DNA of 40,959 bases, from the NCBI GenBank assembly GCA_937889395.1, contig CALAOW010000160.1, forward strand, positions 1 through 40,959, in the 5' to 3' direction. A program made the translations under genes and the position numbers. This document shows, piece after piece, positions 24,114 to 31,751 of this stretch. Every line of letters starts with the position of its first letter. Position 1 is the stretch's first letter. The stretch comes from an uncultured Pseudomonadota bacterium. GTDB lineage: Bacteria > Desulfobacterota > Binatia > Binatales > Binataceae. Under the pieces are notes generated by a model, which saw nothing but the letters and a program-made list of their open reading frames with translations, did not search any database and had not been told where the DNA came from.

Positions 24114-25988
24114 ATGGAACCCTCTCGATTTAGGCGGGGATGGGGAGGCCGCGGGCTAAAAGGCCGGATCGTGCTATTGACGCTGGTCGGCACGCTCGCG
24201 CCCAGCGCGGTCTTGGGCTGGCTCAGCTTTCAAAGTGTCCGTGATCTCCAGCGCCAGGTGCTGGCGGAACGCGAGTACGTGGCCAAAAGCGTCGCCACCT
24301 ACGTCGACTCCCAGGTGAAGACGGAACTGCAGTTGCTCGATGAGGTTTCGGTGGCGCCCGGGGTCGTGCCGGAAAACCCGCCGCCCGCCGCCCGCTCTGT
24401 GCTGAGGGGTGCCTACCTGCGCTCGCGCTTCTTCGAGCGCGTCTTTCTCCTCAACCTCGAAGGGCAATTACTGATGGCCGAACCCGCTTCGGGCGGCGGC
24501 CTTGGCGCGTCATTTAAAGACCTGCCCTCGGTCCACAAGGCACTCGGCGATGGCGTACCCACAGTTTCGGACTTGAGCGCTGGACCCGCCGGCACGCGCC
24601 AGCTCTACCTTCTCGTGCCGATGAGGAACTGGCAGGGCAAAGTAATCGGTTTGGTCGGAGGCTCGATCGTGCCGGGAAGCGAGCGCTTTCGCTCCCTTTT
24701 GAGCTTCGTGCCGCTTGACCCTGGCGAGGCCGTGGACCTGGTCGACGAGCACGGGGTCGTTATCGCGAGCACCATGGCCGAGCGGTTGTTCCTGGAGAGC
24801 GACCATCACCATTTTATCCAGGGGCTGATTCGCGACCAAAGCGAGACTGCGGGCACATGCCATGGATGCCACGAGAGCGGGAAGATTCGCAGCCGGGTGA
24901 ACGAGGTAATGGCCTTTGTGCCGCTCTCGCCGCGGGTACCATGGGGCATCGACATCCGCCAGCCCGAGCAGCTTGCGTTTTCCACGGCGCTCGCTCTGCG
25001 CTGGAAGATCTTCGCGTGCGCAGCCGGTCTGACGCTGCTCGCATTGGTTTTCGCAATCGGGGCCGCCGCCAGCATCACAGCGCCGCTTTCGGTGCTAACC
25101 AGGGTGGCCACGCGCATTACCGCGGGCGATCTCAAAACGCCGATTCCCGAACTCGGCAGCGATGAGGTCGGACAGCTTGCGGTAGGGTTGGAGAGCATGC
25201 GGGTTGCCCTCACACAGTCGCTCGACGAGGTGGCGCAGGCCCGCGAGAAACTGGAATTGAGGGTCCTGGAGCGAACCCGCGAAATCCAAAAGCTTTACCG
25301 TGAGCTAAGCCTGCGTGACGAACTGAGGGCCAAACTGCTGCAGAAGCTGATCTCAGCCCAGGAAGAGGAGCGCAGACGAATCGCGCGCGAGTTGCACGAC
25401 GAGACCAGCCAAGTCGTGATCGCGCTCGCGCTCGCGCTCGACGCGGCGATGGCCACGATGCCGCCAGGCGCTTCGCGCGAGCGCCTGACCGAGGCCAAGG
25501 CGCTCGCCCTAAGGATGCTCGACGGGATCCGCTCCCTGTGTTTCGACCTGCGTCCCTCGGTGCTCGATGACCTCGGGCTCTTCCCAGCGATCGGATGGTA
25601 CGCAGAGCACACCCTCAAGCCGCTCGGGGTCGCCGTGCACTGCGAATTCGATGAGACGACCGAGTGCCGCCTGCCCGCGCAAATCAACACCGCCCTGTTC
25701 CGGGCCGCCCAAGAGGCGATCACCAACGTCGCTAAGCACGCCAGCGCCGAGACCATGCTGATCCAATGCACGGTCGAAGCGAAAGCGATTACAATAGAAA
25801 TTGAGGACGACGGTCGGGGATTCGATCCGGCCGGCTTTTCCAGCGCCACTAGCGACGGCAGAGGACTTGGGCTCGCCGGAATCAAAGAGCGGGTCGAACT
25901 GCTGGGCGGCAGCGCACGGATCGAATCCGCCCCCGGTCAGGGTACCAGGGTCGTGCTGACCGTGCCCCTTGGGAGCGAACATGGCTAA
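24114..25988 (+). CDS. Histidine kinase with a c-type haem motif in its sensor domain
   Basis: 624 residues from ATG 24114 (a GTG nine bases upstream is also possible). Order: membrane helix (about 18-40), a large periplasmic dCache-like domain (45-292), second helix (296-320), HAMP (about 320-372), coiled coil, then HisKA_3 with His428 in ARELHDETSQ and an HATPase domain (Asn538, GRGFDPA, GRGLGLAGI). The periplasmic domain contains CHGCH at 249-253, a CxxCH c-haem attachment site, close to the membrane. It may sense redox state, NO or O2, or electron flow through the cytochromes encoded just upstream. Its last eight bases overlap the response regulator gene. Confidence 0.9.
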   Translation: MEPSRFRRGWGGRGLKGRIVLLTLVGTLAPSAVLGWLSFQSVRDLQRQVLAEREYVAKSVATYVDSQVKTELQLLDEVSVAPGVVPENPPPAARSVLRGAYLRSRFFERVFLLNLEGQLLMAEPASGGGLGASFKDLPSVHKALGDGVPTVSDLSAGPAGTRQLYLLVPMRNWQGKVIGLVGGSIVPGSERFRSLLSFVPLDPGEAVDLVDEHGVVIASTMAERLFLESDHHHFIQGLIRDQSETAGTCHGCHESGKIRSRVNEVMAFVPLSPRVPWGIDIRQPEQLAFSTALALRWKIFACAAGLTLLALVFAIGAAASITAPLSVLTRVATRITAGDLKTPIPELGSDEVGQLAVGLESMRVALTQSLDEVAQAREKLELRVLERTREIQKLYRELSLRDELRAKLLQKLISAQEEERRRIARELHDETSQVVIALALALDAAMATMPPGASRERLTEAKALALRMLDGIRSLCFDLRPSVLDDLGLFPAIGWYAEHTLKPLGVAVHCEFDETTECRLPAQINTALFRAAQEAITNVAKHASAETMLIQCTVEAKAITIEIEDDGRGFDPAGFSSATSDGRGLGLAGIKERVELLGGSARIESAPGQGTRVVLTVPLGSEHG

Positions 25989-26640
25989 GATTCGGGTAGT
26001 CATTGCCGACGATCACGCGCTTTTGCGCGACGGCATAAAGGCGCTGCTCAAACTCGCCGAAGACATCGAAGTCATCGGCGAAGCGGTCGACGGTCGCGAC
26101 GCTGTCGAACAGTGCCGCCGGCTCAAGCCCGACGTGGTGCTGATGGACATCGCAATGCCGGGGCTCAGCGGACTCGAGGCGACGCTGGCGCTCAAACACG
26201 AGGCCCCGAAGACCAGGGTCTTGGTACTTACCCAGTATGAGGACCGGGAATACGTTCGCCGTTTCCTTAAGGCCGGAGTGGCAGGATACGTGCTCAAGCG
26301 CATGCTCGGCTCGGAACTCGCCGGCGCCATCCGTTCGGCCGCCCAGGGAGGTCTCTTCCTCGACCCGAGGGTGGCTATGGAGGCGCTGCAGGACTTCGGC
26401 CCGGCGCAAACCGGAGCAGTGGACGAGGACCCCTACGAGACGTTGACCGACCGTGAAAAACAGGCACTAAGGCTGGTCGCTCTTGGGAACAGCAACAAGG
26501 AAGTCGCAGAAACCCTCGGGATCAGCGTCAAGACCGCGATGTCGCATCGCGAGCGGGTGATGGAGAAGCTCAATCTCCACAACCGCACCGACCTCATCAA
26601 GTTCGCGATTAAGAAGGGGGTAATTCGGGTTGAACCGTAA
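25981..26640 (+). CDS. NarL/LuxR-family response regulator
   Basis: 219 residues. The receiver domain has acidic residues at 10-11, phospho-acceptor Asp56 (VLMDIAMPG), Thr84 and Lys106. The LuxR-type helix-turn-helix spans about 155-215 (TDREKQALRLVALGNSNKEV, then GISVKTAMSHRERVMEKL). It starts inside the kinase gene, with GGGAGCGAAC just ahead. It is the cognate partner of the haem-bearing kinase and probably controls the cytochrome genes upstream; this is inference from gene order. Confidence 0.94.
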   Translation: MAKIRVVIADDHALLRDGIKALLKLAEDIEVIGEAVDGRDAVEQCRRLKPDVVLMDIAMPGLSGLEATLALKHEAPKTRVLVLTQYEDREYVRRFLKAGVAGYVLKRMLGSELAGAIRSAAQGGLFLDPRVAMEALQDFGPAQTGAVDEDPYETLTDREKQALRLVALGNSNKEVAETLGISVKTAMSHRERVMEKLNLHNRTDLIKFAIKKGVIRVEP

Positions 26641-26647
26641 ACGCGCA

Positions 26648-26681
26648 GGCGGCAGGGCTGATCTCCGCTCGCCCTGCCGCC
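26648..26681. terminator. 11-bp hairpin between convergent genes
   Basis: Arms GGCGGCAGGGC and GCCCTGCCGCC pair perfectly around a 12-base loop, between the response regulator (plus) and the duplicated membrane protein (minus). No T-run follows, so it may be a bidirectional or Rho-assisted terminator. Confidence 0.6.
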
Positions 26682-26717
26682 GCTAACCGAATCCGCGCCG
26701 AGTTACTGCATCCGCGT

Positions 26718-27287
26718 TTATGACTCCGGGGCGGTCAGCGCCGCGAGCTTTCGCACCGACGAACGTGCGACATTGACCAAGCCTTTGCTGGCGAGGCTCT
26801 TGCGCACGAGAAGGATCGGCAGCATCGCAAACCCGATGAGGGGAAGGAAAATCACGAATAGGCCACCCAACACGAGCGCCAGCGGGATGAACAGCAACGT
26901 CGGCACCTTCACGTACCTCTGCGTCGGATCACCCGGCAGCGGTCCCTCCTTGCCGTCAACTGTCACAAACTCCCGTCCCGCGGTATTCCAATAGAAGCCA
27001 CCTTTTACGATCGCTCCGCCCAAGTGCTTCGCACCTCCTTGGCGGGCCTTGCGCACGACGAGGCTCAGCACCATCGCGAACCCGATGAAGGGGAGGAACA
27101 TCACGTAGAGAGCACTGAACCCCATCGCAAGCGGGATCAACGCCAACGCCGGCACCTTCAGGTAATTCTGCGTCGGACCACCGGGCAGCGGTCCATTCTT
27201 CCCGTCAACCGTCACAACTTCCAATTCTGCGGTATTCCAATAGAAGCCACCTTTTACGCTCGCTCCGCCCTGGTATTTTTTCAACAT
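26718..27287 (-). CDS. Membrane protein made of two tandem copies of one domain
   Basis: 189 residues consisting of two near-equal copies, 12-80 and 95-163, offset by 83 residues. Each copy has KGGFYWNTA, then VTVDGKxGPLPG, PTQxYxKVP, a long hydrophobic stretch with FLPxIGFAM, and VRK. Each copy therefore has a small soluble head and one hairpin-like membrane region. The DNA repeats too: the segment coding for the FYWNTA region recurs almost base for base near 26985 and 27233, suggesting a recent duplication or conversion. I do not recognise a function. The start follows GAGGTGACAGTGCG. It converges with the two-component genes. Confidence 0.78.
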   Translation of the reverse strand: MLKKYQGGASVKGGFYWNTAELEVVTVDGKNGPLPGGPTQNYLKVPALALIPLAMGFSALYVMFLPFIGFAMVLSLVVRKARQGGAKHLGGAIVKGGFYWNTAGREFVTVDGKEGPLPGDPTQRYVKVPTLLFIPLALVLGGLFVIFLPLIGFAMLPILLVRKSLASKGLVNVARSSVRKLAALTAPES

Positions 27288-27470
27288 CGCACTGTCACCT
27301 CACTTCGTTGTCCTGAGCTAAGAATAGGCGTTCCCCACGGCTTATGTAATTGGGAGACCGACCGACCGGGAGCGGAAAAACTCACCAAAACGTTAGGGAA
27401 AAATGCCGGAGGACAACGCCAAAACCGCCCGAGCGCGATGAGTTTCGTTAAGTATTCGGCCTGTGCTTTG

Positions 27471-27710
27471 TCAAAACCTAATCCGCTGTTTAATCACGCC
27501 GAAGACTGGCTCCACAGTCTGCTTGCGCAGGCGGTAACGGCTGCGTAGGCCGCCTTGTCGCAGCTTGCGCCACATCGCGGCCCGCAACGGTCCCCGGTTC
27601 TGGCCGCGATCGGCGGTGGCGTTGGCTTGCCCGTGGAGCAGGCGACCGGTGGCGATATAGGCGTTGACAATTCAGCCAAGATCAAGAAACTCATCGCAGA
27701 ACTTCTTCAT
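27471..27710 (-). pseudogene. Remnant of an IS1182/IS5-like transposase (C-terminal part)
   Basis: Reading the minus strand gives AYIATGRLLHGQAN, a middle of about 30 residues, and RLRKQTVEPVFGVIKQRIRF before a TGA. YIATGR and the LRKQTVEPVFG end are hallmarks of the DDE transposases of the IS1182/IS5-like group. An in-frame TGA at 27672-27674 interrupts the frame, and the remaining upstream part runs to about 27710 (ATGAAGAAG). The N-terminal two thirds and the insertion sequence ends are not visible, so it is dead. The other bases of 27288-27797 hold no gene that I can support. Confidence 0.72.
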
Positions 27711-27797
27711 GCCCAAATTCCAGGGAAAGTAAATCTCTGGACGGGTAGCATAAACGCCGTGGCGCGGTCGCGTGCGCCGCGGCCAAAGGAGACGCAG

Positions 27798-28571
27798 ATG
27801 GCATTCGAGGACATCATCTACGAGAAGCAAGACGGGATCGCCACCGTCACAATCAACCGGCCGCAGCTCCCCAACGCGTTCCGCGGTCAGACCGTGGACG
27901 AGATGGTGGAGGCCTTTAGGGACGCCTGGCGAGACCATTCGATCGGGGTGGTGATTCTGACCGGCGCCGGCGACCGCGCCTTCAGCTCGGGCGGTGACCA
28001 AGCCGCGCGCAGTGGCGGAGGCTATCGCGGCGGGATGAACGTCGAGGCGTTGCACGAAGTCATCCGCGACATTCCCAAGCCTGTCATCGCCGCGGTCAAC
28101 GGCTACGCAATCGGCGGAGGACACGTCCTCCATATAATCTGCGACCTTTCCATCGCGGCCGATACCGCCCGCTTCGGCCAGGTCGGTCCGCGGGTTGGCA
28201 GCGTCGATCCCGGGTTCGGCACCGCCTACCTGACGCGCCTGGTCGGCGAGAAAAAAGCGCGCGAGATTTGGTTCCTGTGCCGCCAGTATTCGGCGGATGA
28301 AGCTCTGGAGATGGGCCTGGTCAACAAGGTGGTACTCGCCGCGCAGTTGATGGACGAGGCGCGCGCTTGGGGGCGCGAGATCCTGGCCTTGAGCCCGACC
28401 GCGATCAGGATCGCCAAGGCCTCCTTCAACGCCGAAACCGACCACATCAAGGGAATCGGAGCGATGGGCGGAATCTCGCTGGGACTCTACTACCGCACCG
28501 AAGAATCCATGGAAGGACGCAACGCATTCATGGAGCGGCGCACGCCGGATTTCCACAAGTTCCAAAAGTAG
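27798..28571 (+). CDS. Crotonase-fold hydrolase, BadI/MenB-like
   Basis: 257 residues of the enoyl-CoA hydratase/isomerase superfamily. The oxyanion-hole segments are AFSSGGDQ (62-68) and GYAIGGGHV. The active-site loop FGQVGPRVGSVDPGFGTAYL carries Ser135 and Asp137, with Tyr231/Tyr232 downstream. The SVDPG version matches BadI (2-ketocyclohexanecarboxyl-CoA hydrolase) better than MenB (which has SFDxG), so ring cleavage in alicyclic or aromatic degradation is more likely than menaquinone synthesis. Parts such as EIWFLCRQYSADEALEMGLV also resemble MenB, so this is not settled. The ribosome site is AAAGGAG. Confidence 0.82.
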   Translation: MAFEDIIYEKQDGIATVTINRPQLPNAFRGQTVDEMVEAFRDAWRDHSIGVVILTGAGDRAFSSGGDQAARSGGGYRGGMNVEALHEVIRDIPKPVIAAVNGYAIGGGHVLHIICDLSIAADTARFGQVGPRVGSVDPGFGTAYLTRLVGEKKAREIWFLCRQYSADEALEMGLVNKVVLAAQLMDEARAWGREILALSPTAIRIAKASFNAETDHIKGIGAMGGISLGLYYRTEESMEGRNAFMERRTPDFHKFQK

Positions 28572-28693
28572 CCGCGGCGCGGAGAATCCGGCGCTCCGAT
28601 GGACAGCTTGCACGCGCGCGAGTAACTTTTGAATCGAGCGCGGCGCCGCCATGCTTCGAATCTCCGGCGCCTTGCCGCAGCGGGAGAGCCGCC

Positions 28694-30427
28694 ATGATCG
28701 ACTACACGGAATTCCAGAGCGCAATCGGACTTAACTGGTACGACATCGATCCCAACCTGCAACTTCTGATGCGCCGGTTGCTCGACCCCGCCGATCTCGA
28801 CTGGCTCGAGCCGGAGCTGCGCAAGTTCGGGGCGCTGTGCGGCGGTCCGGTCGCCGCGCGCGCTGAGGTCACCGACAAGCATCCACCCGAACTCGTCAAG
28901 TTCGACCGCTGGGGCGATCCGCTCGACGAAGTGCGCCACCATCCCGGCGCGCTCGCCACCAAGCGCGACCTCTGGGAAGCCGGCCTAAGCGGCCCACGTC
29001 TGTACAGTGAAGCGCGCCGCCGCGGCCGCCACCTGCCCGAGGTGGTCCCGGTCGCGCTCAACTACATGTTATCACAGGCCGAGATTGGGATGCTCTGCTC
29101 GGTCGGCATGACCAGCGGGGTGATCGGCCTGGTGCGCCGCTTCGCGCCGCCGGAGGTGCAGCGCGAGTTCATGCCGCATCTCACCGCTGAGCACTTCGAC
29201 GACGCGTGGGATGGCGCGATGTTCATGACCGAGAAAACCGGCGGCTCCGACCTCGCCACGCTCACCACCACCGCGCGCCGCGACGGCGATCGCTGGATTC
29301 TGAACGGCTCCAAGTGGTTCTGCTCAAATGTCGACGCCAGCGCGATCGCGACGCTCGCCCGCCCCGATGGCGGCGCCGACGGACTGCGCGGCGTCGCGCT
29401 GTTTCTAGTGCCGCGCTTGCGCCGCGATGGCTCCCGCAACGGCATCTCCATTCGCCGCCTCAAGGACAAGCTCGGCACCCGCGCGGTGCCCACCGCAGAA
29501 GTTGACTTCATCGACGCCGAAGCGTCCCTGCTCGCCGGCAGCGGCGGCACGGCGACCGACGGCCAAGGGATCAACCGCATGATGGAGATGGTCGACGACT
29601 CGCGACGCGGCGTCGCCGTAATGGGCCTTGGCATCATGCGCCGCTCGTTCCTCGAGTCTGCGATCTTCTCCTGGCAGCGCCGCGCGTTCGGCCACGCGCT
29701 GCGCGATCTCCCGATGATGCGCGAAATGCTGGTGGGCATGATGGTCGAGCTGGAGGCCGCGGCGGCGCTGGTTTTCGCCTCCGCCTCGGGCGATAGCGCG
29801 CTTGCGCGCCTGCTCGTGCCGGTCGCGAAGTTGCGCGCCACTCGGCGCGGGGTCGAGTTCGCCTCGCAGGCCGTCGAAGTCCATGGCGGCAACGGTTATG
29901 TCGAGAATTGGCCGCTCGCGCGCCAGTTGCGCGACGCGCAGAGCAACACGATCTGGGAAGGCACCGAGAACATCATCTGCCTCGACATCCTGCGCGCGCT
30001 GCGCAGCGAGCAGGTGATGCAGGCCGCGTTCGCCGCGCTCGGCGAACGCGCCGAGGCGGCAGGCGCCCTGCTTGCCGCCACGCGTGAGACGGTGGCTCAC
30101 GCGCTCGGCGAAGTGCGTGAGGCGCTCGCGCATCTCTCACGTCTCGATCGCGAGGTCGCGCAATTGCGCGCGCGCGTCTTCGGCAACTATCTCGCTGACG
30201 CCGCCTCCGCCGCCTTGCTGCTCGAGGAGGCCGCCTTCGAGCTCGCCACTACCGGCAGCGCGCGCAAGGCGGTGATCGCGCATCTGTTCACTGAAGTGCA
30301 TCTCGGGCGCCATCCGATGCGCGGCCTGCTGTCCGACGATCGCACCATACTCGACCTGTTCGATCCGATCGTCTGCTACGGCGCGATCGAGCCGACCCGC
30401 GCCGCGGTCGCGCTTCGCAGGGGATAG
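28694..30427 (+). CDS. AidB-like acyl-CoA dehydrogenase
   Basis: 577 residues, longer than ordinary acyl-CoA dehydrogenases (about 380-400) and close to the AidB group. FAD-contact and substrate regions are visible: FMTEKTGGSDLATLTT, WILNGSKWFCSN, EVHGGNGYVENWPLARQLRD and WEGTENIICLDILRALR. The catalytic base in this group is probably in the loop near the WEGTEN segment. A C-terminal helical extension (about 450-577) is characteristic of AidB and of some isovaleryl-CoA dehydrogenases. It lies 122 bases after the BadI/MenB-like gene on the same strand, consistent with a short ring-cleavage or acyl-CoA oxidation unit. The start follows GGGAGAGCC. Confidence 0.88.
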   Translation: MIDYTEFQSAIGLNWYDIDPNLQLLMRRLLDPADLDWLEPELRKFGALCGGPVAARAEVTDKHPPELVKFDRWGDPLDEVRHHPGALATKRDLWEAGLSGPRLYSEARRRGRHLPEVVPVALNYMLSQAEIGMLCSVGMTSGVIGLVRRFAPPEVQREFMPHLTAEHFDDAWDGAMFMTEKTGGSDLATLTTTARRDGDRWILNGSKWFCSNVDASAIATLARPDGGADGLRGVALFLVPRLRRDGSRNGISIRRLKDKLGTRAVPTAEVDFIDAEASLLAGSGGTATDGQGINRMMEMVDDSRRGVAVMGLGIMRRSFLESAIFSWQRRAFGHALRDLPMMREMLVGMMVELEAAAALVFASASGDSALARLLVPVAKLRATRRGVEFASQAVEVHGGNGYVENWPLARQLRDAQSNTIWEGTENIICLDILRALRSEQVMQAAFAALGERAEAAGALLAATRETVAHALGEVREALAHLSRLDREVAQLRARVFGNYLADAASAALLLEEAAFELATTGSARKAVIAHLFTEVHLGRHPMRGLLSDDRTILDLFDPIVCYGAIEPTRAAVALRRG

Positions 30428-30456
30428 CGGAGGTTTTTGCCAGCCAGAGGGCTTTG

Positions 30457-31575
30457 CTAAGCGGCGGACCGGGCAGGTTGATAGTTGCACCACGGGTCAG
30501 TGGCGAGAAAGTCGCCGGTCAGCGCATAGGCGCGCGAGCGCGAGCCGCCGCAGAAGGTGCGATACTCGCACCGCCCGCACCTGCCGCGCAGGGCGGCGGG
30601 GTCACGCAGCGTGCGGAAGAGCGCGGAGTCACGATAAATCTCGGCCAAGCTTTGCGATCGCACGTTTCCGGCAGAAACCGGCAGGAATCCGCTCGGATAG
30701 ACCTCACCGGTGTGGGACACGAAGACAAAGCCCTTGCCAGCATTGACGCTGTGAGGCGCAAGCCCAACGGTGTGCCCCGGTCCTTCCGACCGCCGAAGCA
30801 TGTCGGGCATCGGCACCGTGCCGGGATGGCCCTGATACTGCTTGCCGCTGCTTTCCGCCTCGTGTTGCGCGACATAGCGCCGGTAGTGGGGCGCCTCGGT
30901 CACCTTCACGACGAAGTGCGACTTCTTCTGAATCGCGTATAAGATCGCGAAGAGTTCCTCGCACTGGTTTGCCGCGACGCCGTCGAGGACCTCGCCGCGT
31001 CCCATCGGGACCAGGAAGAACACCTCCCAGAAAACCGCTCCAAGGCGTTCGACCAACTCAGCCATCTCGGACAGAAACGGCGCCGAACCAGCCCACAGCG
31101 TCGTGTTGATCTGTAGCGGCAGACCGCATTGGCGCGCCCATTCGACTGCCGCCATTGTCTTGTTGAAGGCCCCTGGTACTCCGCGGAAACCGTCGTGAAG
31201 GTCAGCGCGCGGATAATCGAGGCTCAGCGCCATCTGGTCCAGGCCCGCCTCCTTCAACTGGCGCACCACGGTCTGAGTAAGTGATGGAGTTGCCGCGGGA
31301 ATGGTTCCCATGCGCAGACCGAGCCGCTTGCCCTCGCGCACGAGGTCCAACAGGTCGGGACGTTTGAGCGGGTCGCCACCGCTTAGGATAAACACCGGAG
31401 TGCCCATCGCAGCGGCCTCGGCAAGCAGCGCGAAGCCTTGCGCGGTGGTCAGTTCGTCGCAATGGCGCAACGATTGAGCCGAGGCGCGGCAATGGCTGCA
31501 GGCGAGGTCGCACGCCTGAGTCGTTTCCCAGATAACCAGAAAGGGCGCTTTCGCGAAGTCGATCGAGGGCATCAT
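30457..31575 (-). CDS. Radical SAM/SPASM protein, TIGR04053-like
   Basis: 372 residues. The radical SAM cluster motif is CxxxCxxC (Cys22, Cys26, Cys29 in ACDLACSHCRA). A C-terminal SPASM region has Cys333, Cys336, Cys342 and Cys363. The overall layout, with FAKAPFLVIWETTQACDLAC at the start, resembles the TIGR04053 group, which is near AhbD and other haem-related radical SAM proteins. It may act in haem modification or peptide maturation; this is not certain. It lies downstream of the cytochrome b-c gene in the same orientation. The start at ATG 31575 follows AGGTGAAG. Confidence 0.85.
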   Translation of the reverse strand: MMPSIDFAKAPFLVIWETTQACDLACSHCRASAQSLRHCDELTTAQGFALLAEAAAMGTPVFILSGGDPLKRPDLLDLVREGKRLGLRMGTIPAATPSLTQTVVRQLKEAGLDQMALSLDYPRADLHDGFRGVPGAFNKTMAAVEWARQCGLPLQINTTLWAGSAPFLSEMAELVERLGAVFWEVFFLVPMGRGEVLDGVAANQCEELFAILYAIQKKSHFVVKVTEAPHYRRYVAQHEAESSGKQYQGHPGTVPMPDMLRRSEGPGHTVGLAPHSVNAGKGFVFVSHTGEVYPSGFLPVSAGNVRSQSLAEIYRDSALFRTLRDPAALRGRCGRCEYRTFCGGSRSRAYALTGDFLATDPWCNYQPARSAA

Positions 31576-31751
31576 GGACACTTCACCTATTGATTTGAGT
31601 ATACGCGTTCCCGCTCGCGTCGAACAGGTTTTGACAAGGCGCCGCTGCCCGGGCGGCACAAAAGCCGGGTTCGATTTGCAACCTCACGATTCTTTCCCCG
31701 CGAGTAAACGTGCTCCGTCCGGGCCACCCTTTGCGGCTGGGTTCGCGCGGA

